A stretch of 5,918 nt of DNA from an uncultured bacterium (GCA_905215675.1 CAJMRA010000169.1:1-5918), one strand, 5' to 3'; counted from the first letter of the stretch, positions 1 through 5,780 are shown. Translations and numbers: made by a program. The notes: generated by a model not told the origin, from the sequence alone.

Positions 1-86
1 GCATGCCTGCGTAATCGGGGGACGATGGCGCGGTGGGATGCGTTCGGGGCCGGGACGGAGGCGAGTGATCCAACAAGCGATTTTTG
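1..86. other. Left edge without an assignable gene
   Basis: No gene can be confirmed here. On the plus strand one frame is open from base 1 to a TGA at 85-87, and another ends at a TAA at 12-14. Either could be the tail of a rightward gene cut by the window edge, converging on purN. The stretch is too short, and the translated residues are not recognisable, so I do not call a CDS. If a convergent gene does end here, the hairpin at 103-158 would sit between two gene ends and could act on both. Confidence 0.3.
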
Positions 87-119
87 AAGGGAGAGGGGGA
101 GTTTGAGGGGGAGAGGGAA
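87..119. repeat. Perfect 33-nt homopurine mirror repeat (triplex/H-DNA candidate)
   Basis: Bases 87-101 are all purine. Read backwards they equal bases 105-119, with TTT (102-104) at the centre, so this is a mirror repeat with 15-nt arms and no mismatch. Long homopurine mirror repeats are the classical sequence requirement for intramolecular triplex (H-DNA). The second arm is also the left arm of the inverted repeat at 103-158, so three mutually compatible arms lie in tandem. Whether this structure forms or matters in the cell is unknown. Confidence 0.75.
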
Positions 120-158
120 ACTTTTTTTCGCAAGAAAAAGTTTCCCTCTCCCCCTCAA
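103..158. terminator. 24-bp perfect hairpin downstream of purN, terminator-like
   Basis: Bases 103-126 are exactly complementary to 135-158. A T-G wobble and one more pair extend the stem, leaving a 4-base loop at 129-132. The inner part is A/T (seven T against A-rich) and the outer part is C/G. On the minus strand the stem begins 25 bases after the purN stop, which suits a 3'-end stabiliser or terminator for purN. The sequence following the stem is not a clean T-run in either direction, so a classical intrinsic terminator is not proven. It could equally be a dispersed intergenic repeat. Confidence 0.6.
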
Positions 159-183
159 TCCCTTTCAACACCTCTGACCGCTT

Positions 184-864
184 CTAAAATCCTTCTTCCA
201 GCGGCGGCCAGACGAGCCAGTCGTCGTCGGGGGAGCGCCGGGCGCGGGGGGTATCGGAGGGGGCCAGAAATACCTGGCGGTTTTCGACACGGATGCGGCC
301 CTGTGCCAGCCACTGGACGGCCTGCGGGTAGATGCGGTGTTCCAGCGGGTGGATACGGTTCATGAGAGCGTCTTCGGATTCTCCGGCATTGACGGGGACG
401 GCGGCCTGAATGATGACGGGGCCGCTGTCCATGATTTCCTCGACGAAGTGGACCGTGCAGCCCGTGAGCTTGACGCCGTAGGCCAGCGCGTCCGCGCCGC
501 CGTGGACGCCGGGGAAACTGGGCAGGATGGCGGGGTGGATATTGATGATTTTTCCGGCGAAGGCGGAGAGGAAGACGCGGGAAAGCAGACGCATATAGCC
601 CGCCAGCACGACGTATTCCGCGCCGGACTGCTGGATGGCCGCGACCATTTCGGCATCGAAGGCTTCGCGGCTTTCAAAGGTCTTGTGATCGAGTGCCAGA
701 TGCGGGATTCCGGCGGCGCGCGCCCGGTCGAAAACCCGTGCGCCCGGCCTGTTTCCGGCGATGAGGCGAATGTCCACGTCCAGAAGTCCGGCGGCGGCCT
801 TGTCGATCATGGCCTGGGCATTGGTACCGCTGCCGGAAGCAAGAATGGCGATGTTCAGGGGCAT
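184..864 (-). CDS. purN: Phosphoribosylglycinamide formyltransferase (GART)
   Basis: PurN transfers a formyl group from 10-formyl-tetrahydrofolate to glycinamide ribonucleotide, the third step of de novo purine synthesis in the cytoplasm. The 226-residue protein is slightly longer than the roughly 212 residues of E. coli PurN. Visible features are the N-terminal phosphate-binding stretch SGSGTN (10-15), VVLAGYMRLLS (85-95), the catalytic NIHP motif with N108 and H110, and D146 in the segment VEEIMDSGPVI. These match the E. coli catalytic triad N106/H108/D144. The last ~25 residues are an extension beyond the core, with an acidic and then WLVWPP-type end. The ATG start is preceded by GGAG with a 5-base spacer. 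The gene lies 344 bp downstream of cobA/hemD on the same strand, across several hairpins, so it is probably transcribed separately. I found no convincing -35/-10 pair for it. Confidence 0.96.
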   Translation of the reverse strand: MPLNIAILASGSGTNAQAMIDKAAAGLLDVDIRLIAGNRPGARVFDRARAAGIPHLALDHKTFESREAFDAEMVAAIQQSGAEYVVLAGYMRLLSRVFLSAFAGKIINIHPAILPSFPGVHGGADALAYGVKLTGCTVHFVEEIMDSGPVIIQAAVPVNAGESEDALMNRIHPLEHRIYPQAVQWLAQGRIRVENRQVFLAPSDTPRARRSPDDDWLVWPPLEEGF

Positions 865-869
865 GTGTT

Positions 870-873
870 CTCC
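870..873 (-). promoter_or_regulatory. Ribosome binding site of purN
   Basis: On the minus strand GGAG lies five bases before the purN ATG. It supports the chosen start, which also places the conserved N-terminal NIAILASGSGTN at residues 4-15 as in the family. Confidence 0.75.
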
Positions 874-1039
874 GTCGAGGGCTGGAGGGGGAGTGAGGAG
901 AAAGCGGCCTGCCGGGAATACGGGCCGGTTGTTTTTCCCGGGCGACGATGACGGAACAGGCGCGCCGCGGCGTTTCTGGAAAGGGGGCCGGAGGACGCGT
1001 GGGGGAGAGGGGGGCTCTCCCCCGCGGCGGTTCCGGGAG

Positions 1040-1098
1040 CCTTTTTCAAAGGCAAAACGCTCTGGAACGTTTTGCCTTTGAAAAAGGTGAAAATGCGA
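1040..1098. repeat. Intergenic repeat A, copy 1 (20-bp perfect hairpin plus flank)
   Basis: Bases 1040-1059 pair perfectly with 1068-1087 around the loop CTCTGGAA. The right half, 1075-1098, recurs at 5895-5918 with one mismatch. The left half plus loop, 1040-1066, recurs in reverse complement at 5881-5907 with two mismatches out of 27. The element is therefore a dispersed palindromic repeat rather than a terminator unique to one gene. Neither side has a T-run after the stem. Confidence 0.8.
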
Positions 1099-1170
1099 GG
1101 CGGCAACACAGCGCCGCCCGGCCCGAAGTGAGCGGAAAAACCGCGTTTTTTCCGCGAAACGACAGACCGT

Positions 1171-1211
1171 ATGGTTTGAAACGCGCAGCGTTTCAAACTG
1201 AAAGTGCTCTA
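1171..1211. repeat. Intergenic repeat C, copy 1 (compact palindrome at the end of cobA/hemD)
   Basis: An 11-bp stem (1174-1184 with 1188-1198) closes a 3-base loop. The 41-base segment matches 5844-5884 at 38 of 41 positions, including 29 identical bases in a row (1175-1203 = 5848-5876). The right end of the repeat contains the cobA/hemD stop codon (1209-1211). Read on the minus strand, the palindrome starts 10 bases after that stop, so it may protect or end the pepA-cobA/hemD transcript, but no T-tract follows. Confidence 0.85.
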
Positions 1212-2732
1212 GGAATGCTGCGACCGGTTGCCGAGGGCGTCGGCAACCGCGGCCACAAGGGCCGGGATGGTGAATTCCGCCGGTTGAATGTGGCAGGGGA
1301 GGCCGCGCTTGGCGAGCGTGGCGGCGGTAACGGGCCCGATGGCGGCGATGCGCGCGCCGGAGGTCGCCAGCGTTTCGGCGGGGAAGACGGACAGGAAGTT
1401 CTCCACGGTGGAGGAGGAACCGAAGGTCACGCAGTCGATGGTCCGGTCGCGCAGACCGGCCAGCACTTCGTCCTTGTCGGCGGCGGCAGGCACGGTTTCA
1501 TAGACGGGGATGACGTCCACGACGGCCCCGGCCTTGCGGAGTTCATCGGGCAGGACCTCGCGAGCCTTGGCGGCTCTGGGAAGCAGCATGCGCATGCCCT
1601 CGACGGGGCCCTGCGCCTGCAAACCGGCGACCACGCCTTCGGCCATGTACTTGTCGGGAATCAGATCGGGCGCGATGCCGCGGATGCGCAGGGCTTCCGC
1701 CGTGGCCGGGCCGATGGCGGCGACCTTGCAGGAGCCCAGGGCGCGGGCATCTCGTCCGGCGTGTTCCAGACGTTGCCAGAAGTACTTGACGCCGTTGACG
1801 GAGGTGAAAATCAGCCATTGATAGCTGCCGAGGGCGGCAATGGCCGTATCCAGGGGCGTGTAATCATCCAGGGGCCTGATTTCGATGGTGGGGCACTGGA
1901 TGACGCGCGCGCCGAGTTCCGTCAGGCTGGCGGCAAGGCCGCTGGCCTGTTCCCGCGCGCGGGTGACGACGACGGTTTTGCCGTACAGGGGGCGTTGTTC
2001 AAACCAGCCGAGCGTATCCCGCAGGGCGCAGACCTTGCCCACGACGATGACGGACGGATTGGTGAATCCGGCATCGACGGCGGCTTGCGGCAGCTGTCCC
2101 AGCGGCGCGACGAGGCTGCGCTGGAAGGGCGTGGTGCCGCGGTAGACGAGCGCGGCGGGCGTGGCGGGGTCCATGCCCGCGTCGATGAGGCTGCGGGCGA
2201 TGTCGGGCAGATTTTTCATGCCCATGACGAAAACCAGCGTGGACGCGCTGGCGGCCAGCGCCTTCCAGTTATGGACGGAGCCGGGCTTGTCGGGGTTTTC
2301 GTGGCCGGTAATGATGGTTACGGAAGAGGCGTAATCGCGATGCGTGAGGGGGATGCCCGCATAGGCGGGCGCGGCGATGGTGGAGCTGATGCCGGGCACT
2401 TCCTCGAAGGGCACGCCTGCGGCGCGCAGTTCCTCGGCCTCTTCGCCGCCGCGTCCGAAGATATAGGGATCGCCGCCCTTGAGACGGGCCACGATCTTGC
2501 CTTCCCTGGCCTTGCGGATCAGCAGGGCGTTGATTTCCCCCTGGGGCAGGGCGTGATTGCCCGCCACCTTGCCCACGTAGATGCGTTCGGCGTCGGGGCG
2601 GGCATGGGCGAGCAGGGCGTCGTTGGCAAGGGCGTCATACACGACCACATCGGCGGATGCCAGCGCGTCGCGTCCCTTGAGGGTCAGCAGGCCCGCGTCG
2701 CCGGGGCCCGCGCCGATAAGATACACTTTCAT
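1209..2732 (-). CDS. cobA/hemD: Fused uroporphyrinogen III C-methyltransferase / uroporphyrinogen III synthase
   Basis: The 507-residue bifunctional cytoplasmic enzyme catalyses consecutive tetrapyrrole steps. The C-terminal HemD half cyclises hydroxymethylbilane to uroporphyrinogen III. The N-terminal SUMT half then methylates it twice with S-adenosylmethionine to precorrin-2, the branch point to siroheme, cobalamin and, in sulfate reducers, Ahb-pathway heme. SUMT (about 1-240) shows GAGPGD (7-12), RLKGGDPYIFGRGGEE (83-98), VPGISS (112-117), PLTHR (128-132) and the MGM stretch at 170-172. HemD (about 248-500) opens with GKTVVVTR (251-258) and has IFTSVNGV (308-315), AIGPATAEAL (339-348), FGSSSTVENF (437-446) and AAIGPVTAATL (463-473). 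Both domains appear full length. Such fusions are known from Desulfovibrio and some clostridia, and the D. vulgaris fusion has been characterised. The start ATG follows the pepA TAA directly and has a strong GAGGAGG site. The stop codon falls inside a dispersed repeat. Confidence 0.96.
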   Translation of the reverse strand: MKVYLIGAGPGDAGLLTLKGRDALASADVVVYDALANDALLAHARPDAERIYVGKVAGNHALPQGEINALLIRKAREGKIVARLKGGDPYIFGRGGEEAEELRAAGVPFEEVPGISSTIAAPAYAGIPLTHRDYASSVTIITGHENPDKPGSVHNWKALAASASTLVFVMGMKNLPDIARSLIDAGMDPATPAALVYRGTTPFQRSLVAPLGQLPQAAVDAGFTNPSVIVVGKVCALRDTLGWFEQRPLYGKTVVVTRAREQASGLAASLTELGARVIQCPTIEIRPLDDYTPLDTAIAALGSYQWLIFTSVNGVKYFWQRLEHAGRDARALGSCKVAAIGPATAEALRIRGIAPDLIPDKYMAEGVVAGLQAQGPVEGMRMLLPRAAKAREVLPDELRKAGAVVDVIPVYETVPAAADKDEVLAGLRDRTIDCVTFGSSSTVENFLSVFPAETLATSGARIAAIGPVTAATLAKRGLPCHIQPAEFTIPALVAAVADALGNRSQHS

Positions 2733-4235
2733 TTACACGCCTCCTCGGGCCAGTTCCAGCAGGGTTCGCGCGCCGAAGGCCGTGCCGCCGACGACGGTCA
2801 GGGGACCGGCCTTGGAGGCCCAGTCCACACCGGCGATGTCCAGATGGGCCCAGCGCACGCCGTCCTGAATGAAGTGCTGAAGGAACAGGGCGGCGTGGAT
2901 GGCCCCGCCTTCACGGGGGCCGACGTGGCAGATGTCGGCCACTTCGCTTTTCAGATTTTCCTTGTAGCCTTTCCAGAGCGGCAGGGGCCAGAGGGCTTCC
3001 CCGCCGAGGGTGGCGGAGGCTTGCAGGCGCTCGCGTAGGGCGTCGTCGTCGCAGAACAGACCGGCCACTTCCGAGCCGAGGGCCACGGCGCAGGCGCCGG
3101 TCAGCGTGGCGATGTCCACGATGGCGGCGGGCGTCCACTGCTTTTGCGCGTAGGCCAGGGCGTCGCACAGGGCGAGGCGGCCTTCGGCGTCGGTATTCTG
3201 GATTTCCACGCTGTCGCCGTTGGCGGCGGTGACCACGTCGCCGGGGCGCGTGGCGCGGCCGTCCGGCATGTTGTCGGCGCAGGTCATGATGCCGATGATG
3301 CGGCGGGGCGTCTGTTCCTCGGCGACGGCGGCCAGAACGGAAAGCACGATGGCCGCGCCCGTCATGTCGCATTTCATGGCGTGCATGTTGGCGGCGGGCT
3401 TGAGGCTGATGCCGCCGCTGTCGAAGGTGATGCCCTTGCCCACCAGAATCAGGGGCTTTTCCTGTTCATGACCGGCGGGCGCGTGTTCCAGTACCACGAG
3501 GCGCGGCGGACGGGCGGAGCCCTGTCCCACGGCGAGCAGGCAGTTCATGCCCTGTTCGCGCAGGTCTTCCTCTTCCAGAACCGTGCAGGCAAGTCCGCGT
3601 TCGGCGGCCAGCGTCCGGGCCTTGTCGGCCAGATCGGCGGGGCTGAGCAGATTGGCGGGCGTATTGGCCAGCGTACGGGCGAGGGCGACGGCCTGGGCGG
3701 CGCGTTCGCCGCGTCGCGCGGCGGCCTGTCCGCCGTCCGGCACAAAGTCGCCTTCAAAACCGACGGCCAGCCATTCGGGGTCCTTGTTTTCTTCCGGGTC
3801 CGGCTTTTTCAGGGAGCGGAAGCGATAGAGGCCCAGCAGGGAGGCGTAGACCGCCTCTTCCACAAGGCGTTCCCTGCCGCCGGGCAGGGTCGCCAGCATG
3901 GGCTCGGGAATGAGGACGCTTTCGAGGCCCGCGGCCCGGCAGCGGCGCAGGGCCGCGCCGAGCGCCTTGCGCACGGCGTTGACGTCGACGTCTTCCCGCG
4001 GGCCGAGGCCCACGGCCAGCACGCGGGGGATATCAAGTTCGGGATGTCCGTGCAGCATGGTCAGTTCGTCCCGGACGCCGCGGGCGTCGCGCAGGGCCGG
4101 GGCGATGGCGAGCCAGGGCGCGGCGGCGTCCACGCAGGGGGCGACGTCGGGCAGGCGTTCGCCCTTGCAGAACAAGACCACCATGACGTCGGCCTTCCAC
4201 CGGGAAGGGCCGTTGCATTGAAAACGTATATCCAT
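2733..4235 (-). CDS. pepA: Leucyl aminopeptidase (M17 family, cytosol aminopeptidase)
   Basis: PepA removes N-terminal amino acids from peptides in the cytoplasm, using two divalent metal ions and normally working as a hexamer. From the chosen start the protein has 500 residues, against 503 in E. coli. The metal ligands are all present and uniformly shifted by three: K267, D272, D290, D349 and E351. The catalytic pair is K279 and R353. They lie in VGKGITFDSGGISLKP (265-280), MKCDMTGAA (287-295) and the signature NTDAEGRL (347-354). The divergent N-terminal domain spans about 1-170. The open frame reaches further upstream, to 4442, but that extension would cross the promoter region and lacks family resemblance. 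The ATG at 4233-4235 has AGGAG with a 6-base spacer and gives the usual length. It is the first gene of a leftward operon with cobA/hemD. Some PepA proteins also bind DNA; nothing here shows that for this one. Confidence 0.96.
   Translation of the reverse strand: MDIRFQCNGPSRWKADVMVVLFCKGERLPDVAPCVDAAAPWLAIAPALRDARGVRDELTMLHGHPELDIPRVLAVGLGPREDVDVNAVRKALGAALRRCRAAGLESVLIPEPMLATLPGGRERLVEEAVYASLLGLYRFRSLKKPDPEENKDPEWLAVGFEGDFVPDGGQAAARRGERAAQAVALARTLANTPANLLSPADLADKARTLAAERGLACTVLEEEDLREQGMNCLLAVGQGSARPPRLVVLEHAPAGHEQEKPLILVGKGITFDSGGISLKPAANMHAMKCDMTGAAIVLSVLAAVAEEQTPRRIIGIMTCADNMPDGRATRPGDVVTAANGDSVEIQNTDAEGRLALCDALAYAQKQWTPAAIVDIATLTGACAVALGSEVAGLFCDDDALRERLQASATLGGEALWPLPLWKGYKENLKSEVADICHVGPREGGAIHAALFLQHFIQDGVRWAHLDIAGVDWASKAGPLTVVGGTAFGARTLLELARGGV
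2740..2746 (-). promoter_or_regulatory. Strong ribosome binding site of cobA/hemD inside pepA
   Basis: GAGGAGG on the minus strand lies within the last codons of pepA, seven bases before the cobA/hemD ATG. With the TAAATG junction it implies efficient re-initiation or coupled translation from the pepA message, and it fixes the start codon. Confidence 0.85.
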
Positions 4236-4241
4236 GGAGTT

Positions 4242-4246
4242 CTCCT
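4242..4246 (-). promoter_or_regulatory. Ribosome binding site of pepA
   Basis: AGGAG on the minus strand lies six bases before the ATG at 4235. It decides in favour of the 500-residue PepA over the longer open frame. Confidence 0.8.
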
Positions 4247-4275
4247 GTCTGAGAGAAAATGCTCGTGAGAAGTGC

Positions 4276-4304
4276 AATATACGCAAGGCGTCCTTCTTTG
4301 CCAA
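4276..4304 (-). promoter_or_regulatory. Sigma-70 type promoter of the pepA-cobA/hemD operon
   Basis: On the minus strand TTGGCA (4304-4299) and TATATT (4281-4276) are separated by exactly 17 bases. Each hexamer differs little from consensus (TTGACA, TATAAT). Transcription would begin near 4269, giving a leader of about 34 bases that contains the pepA ribosome binding site. This is the best promoter in the window. Confidence 0.7.
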
Positions 4305-4317
4305 GGCGGGCCGTGCC

Positions 4318-4365
4318 GGGAGGGCGCGGGGCGCGGGGCGGGAGCGGGGGAGACGGGCGGGCGGG
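4318..4365 (+). other. G-tract cluster, potential G-quadruplex between divergent promoters
   Basis: Nine runs of three to five G (4318-4320, 4322-4324, 4328-4331, 4335-4338, 4340-4342, 4346-4350, 4355-4357, 4359-4361, 4363-4365) are spaced by one to four bases. This is enough for two adjacent intramolecular G-quadruplexes on the plus strand. It lies between the pepA -35 element and the proposed hemW -35 element, on the non-template strand for hemW. The pattern is seen directly; folding and function are inferred. Confidence 0.6.
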
Positions 4366-4367
4366 AG

Positions 4368-4396
4368 TTGTCTTTGGTTCTCTTTTTGCATAAAGA
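4368..4396 (+). promoter_or_regulatory. Tentative hemW promoter
   Basis: TTGTCT (4368-4373) and TAAAGA (4391-4396) are 17 bases apart. An alternative -10, CATAAA at 4389-4394, fits the hexamer better but has a 15-base spacer. Both are weak. The position, 45-70 bases before the hemW ATG and next to the G-tracts, is plausible. Confidence 0.3.
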
Positions 4397-4440
4397 GGAG
4401 CGCTGGCCAGAGAGTCATTTTCCCGTCATCAAGGTTCGCC

Positions 4441-5718
4441 ATGCTGATTTATATTCATGTTCCCTTCTGTCGTATCCGGTGCACGTACTGCGCCTTTCAT
4501 TCCACGGCCCTTGGTCGCGGCATCAATCCGCGCACATCCGAGCGCCTGCAGGCCTATGCCGATACGCTGCTGATGGAGCTGGCCCACTGGGGGGATCGGT
4601 TCGGCAAGACGCCGGTGGAATCGGTCTTTTTCGGCGGCGGTACGCCGAGTCTGCTGTCTCCATCCTTCATCCATGCGGTGCTGGATCGTATCGGGCGGTA
4701 TTTTTCCCTGCATCCCAAGGCGGAAATAACGCTGGAAGCCAATCCCGAGTCCCTGCGCACGCAGCAGGATGCGGCGGATTTTCTGGCCGCCGGGATCAAT
4801 CGTCTGTCCATCGGGCTGCAAAGTCTGGACGACGCCGCGCTGCGCATGCTGGGGCGCGCGCACAAGGCGTCGGACAGCCTGCATACGGTGTTCAACGCCC
4901 GCGAGGCGGGCTGTTCCAATATCAGCGTGGATCTGATGTGGGGCCTTCCCGGGCAGAGCATGCGCCAGTGGTTGCAGACGCTCAAGGACATCTGCCGCAT
5001 AGGGCCGGATCATATTTCCGCCTACGGCCTGACGCTGGAACCGGGAACGCCGCTGGAGCTGGAGTGTTCCGAGGGGCGGCTTGCCCTGCCGCCGGAGCGG
5101 GATCAGAACCTGATGTACATGGAAGGATCGGCCCTGCTGGAGTCGCAGGGCTACCTGCATTATGAAATTTCCAATTATGCGCGCATGGGCTTTCAGTGCC
5201 GTCACAATCTGGGCTACTGGGAGGGGCGGGACTATATCGGTCTCGGGCCTTCGGCGACCTCGACCATGCTGCATACCCGCTGGACCAATCCCGCGAGTCA
5301 GCGGGCATGGGACGCGCAGGTGCGCGGCGGCACGCTGGGACAGGACCCGGAAGTGCTGACGCCCCGCGTCCGCGTGCTGGAGCTGATTATGCTGCGGCTG
5401 CGCACGTCGCGCGGGTTGCGGCTCAAGGCGTACAAGATGCTGACCGGGCGGGATTTCGTCAAGGATAATCAGCGCATGATTCAGGCCCTGCACGACAACG
5501 GGCTTGTGCGCATGCGCGACGGCTATCTGCGTCTGACGCGCAAGGGCATGCTGGTTTCCAATGCCATCCTGCGCAATCTGTTCGAGAATACCGACAAGAT
5601 GCTGGCCCAGCCGCAGACAAAACCGCTGACCATGCCGTCGGCCTCGGACTTTGACGAGGAGGAGCTGGCCGATCTGGACCGCACGCTGGTGCGGGCCGCA
5701 GTTTTTCCGAGCGCGTAG
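4441..5718 (+). CDS. hemW: Radical SAM heme chaperone HemW (HemN-like family)
   Basis: HemW proteins bind heme and a [4Fe-4S] cluster and deliver heme to target proteins; they are often misnamed oxygen-independent coproporphyrinogen III oxidase. The 425-residue protein starts directly with the radical-SAM strand and CxxxCxxC cluster motif (C10, C14, C17). The residues after C17 are AFH, without the fourth cysteine of true HemN (CxxxCxxCxC). Further marks are GGGTPS (65-70), LEANPES (98-104), the SIGLQSLD region (123-130), VDLMWGLPGQ (163-172) and the HemW-type HNxxYW motif (H255-W260). A HemN C-terminal winged-helix-like part covers about 310-380. The tail 381-425 is an acidic extension; E. 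coli HemW has 378 residues. The open frame extends upstream to 4234, but the ATG at 4441 matches family starts and has AAGG six bases before it. It is divergent from pepA-cobA/hemD. Specific role inferred from motifs. Confidence 0.9.
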   Translation: MLIYIHVPFCRIRCTYCAFHSTALGRGINPRTSERLQAYADTLLMELAHWGDRFGKTPVESVFFGGGTPSLLSPSFIHAVLDRIGRYFSLHPKAEITLEANPESLRTQQDAADFLAAGINRLSIGLQSLDDAALRMLGRAHKASDSLHTVFNAREAGCSNISVDLMWGLPGQSMRQWLQTLKDICRIGPDHISAYGLTLEPGTPLELECSEGRLALPPERDQNLMYMEGSALLESQGYLHYEISNYARMGFQCRHNLGYWEGRDYIGLGPSATSTMLHTRWTNPASQRAWDAQVRGGTLGQDPEVLTPRVRVLELIMLRLRTSRGLRLKAYKMLTGRDFVKDNQRMIQALHDNGLVRMRDGYLRLTRKGMLVSNAILRNLFENTDKMLAQPQTKPLTMPSASDFDEEELADLDRTLVRAAVFPSA

Positions 5719-5780
5719 CGGACTTGTCCGTCGCGTCGCTGGTGTTCCGGGTGCGGGGAGGCCCCGGAGCATGAACGGAA

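Larger units (their letters stand above)
865..1208. other. 344-bp intergenic region rich in hairpins, no gene
   Basis: This gap separates purN from cobA/hemD. Besides the two larger repeats listed separately (1040-1098 and 1171-1211), it holds stems at 998-1009/1015-1026 (12 bp with one G-T, loop GGGGG), 1099-1104/1113-1118 (6 bp) and 1132-1140/1147-1155 (9 bp of GCGGAAAAA against its complement). A weaker 7-bp pairing joins 912-918 with 935-941. The open frames here are created by the repeats and show no family resemblance. No clear purN promoter is visible. A small RNA cannot be excluded from sequence alone. Confidence 0.6.

Noticed and set aside
1132..1155. Intrinsic terminator for cobA/hemD at the 9-bp stem with A/T-rich arms
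   Set aside because: The T-run is inside the stem on either strand and not after it, so the classical pattern is absent. It is listed only as one of the hairpins in the gap.
855..1196. A 113-codon minus-strand frame starting KRCAFQ, and a similar one starting at 5869
   Set aside because: Both begin inside repeat C, which explains their shared first residues, and the first runs through repeat A. They are repeat-derived frames with TTG starts and no ribosome binding site that I can support.
948..3038. A 696-codon plus-strand open frame antisense to cobA/hemD and the end of pepA
   Set aside because: It is the shadow of GC-rich codon use on the other strand. It has no recognisable domain, is glycine/aspartate/alanine-rich, and overlaps two clearly conserved genes.
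3144..4268. A 374-codon plus-strand open frame antisense to pepA
   Set aside because: The opposite strand encodes all PepA metal ligands and catalytic residues. This frame shows only low-complexity shadow composition.
4234..4440. N-terminal extensions of hemW (to 4234) and pepA (to 4442)
   Set aside because: Each would read through the shared promoter region. Conserved starts with ribosome binding sites at 4441 and 4235 give family-typical N-termini.
4236..4440. A riboswitch (cobalamin or other) ahead of pepA or hemW
   Set aside because: The pepA leader is only about 34 bases from the predicted start of transcription, and I see no B12-box or other known aptamer core in the gap.
4429..5772. 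A 447-codon minus-strand open frame antisense to hemW
   Set aside because: It is rich in arginine, glutamine and histidine without family motifs, while the plus strand encodes a canonical radical-SAM protein.
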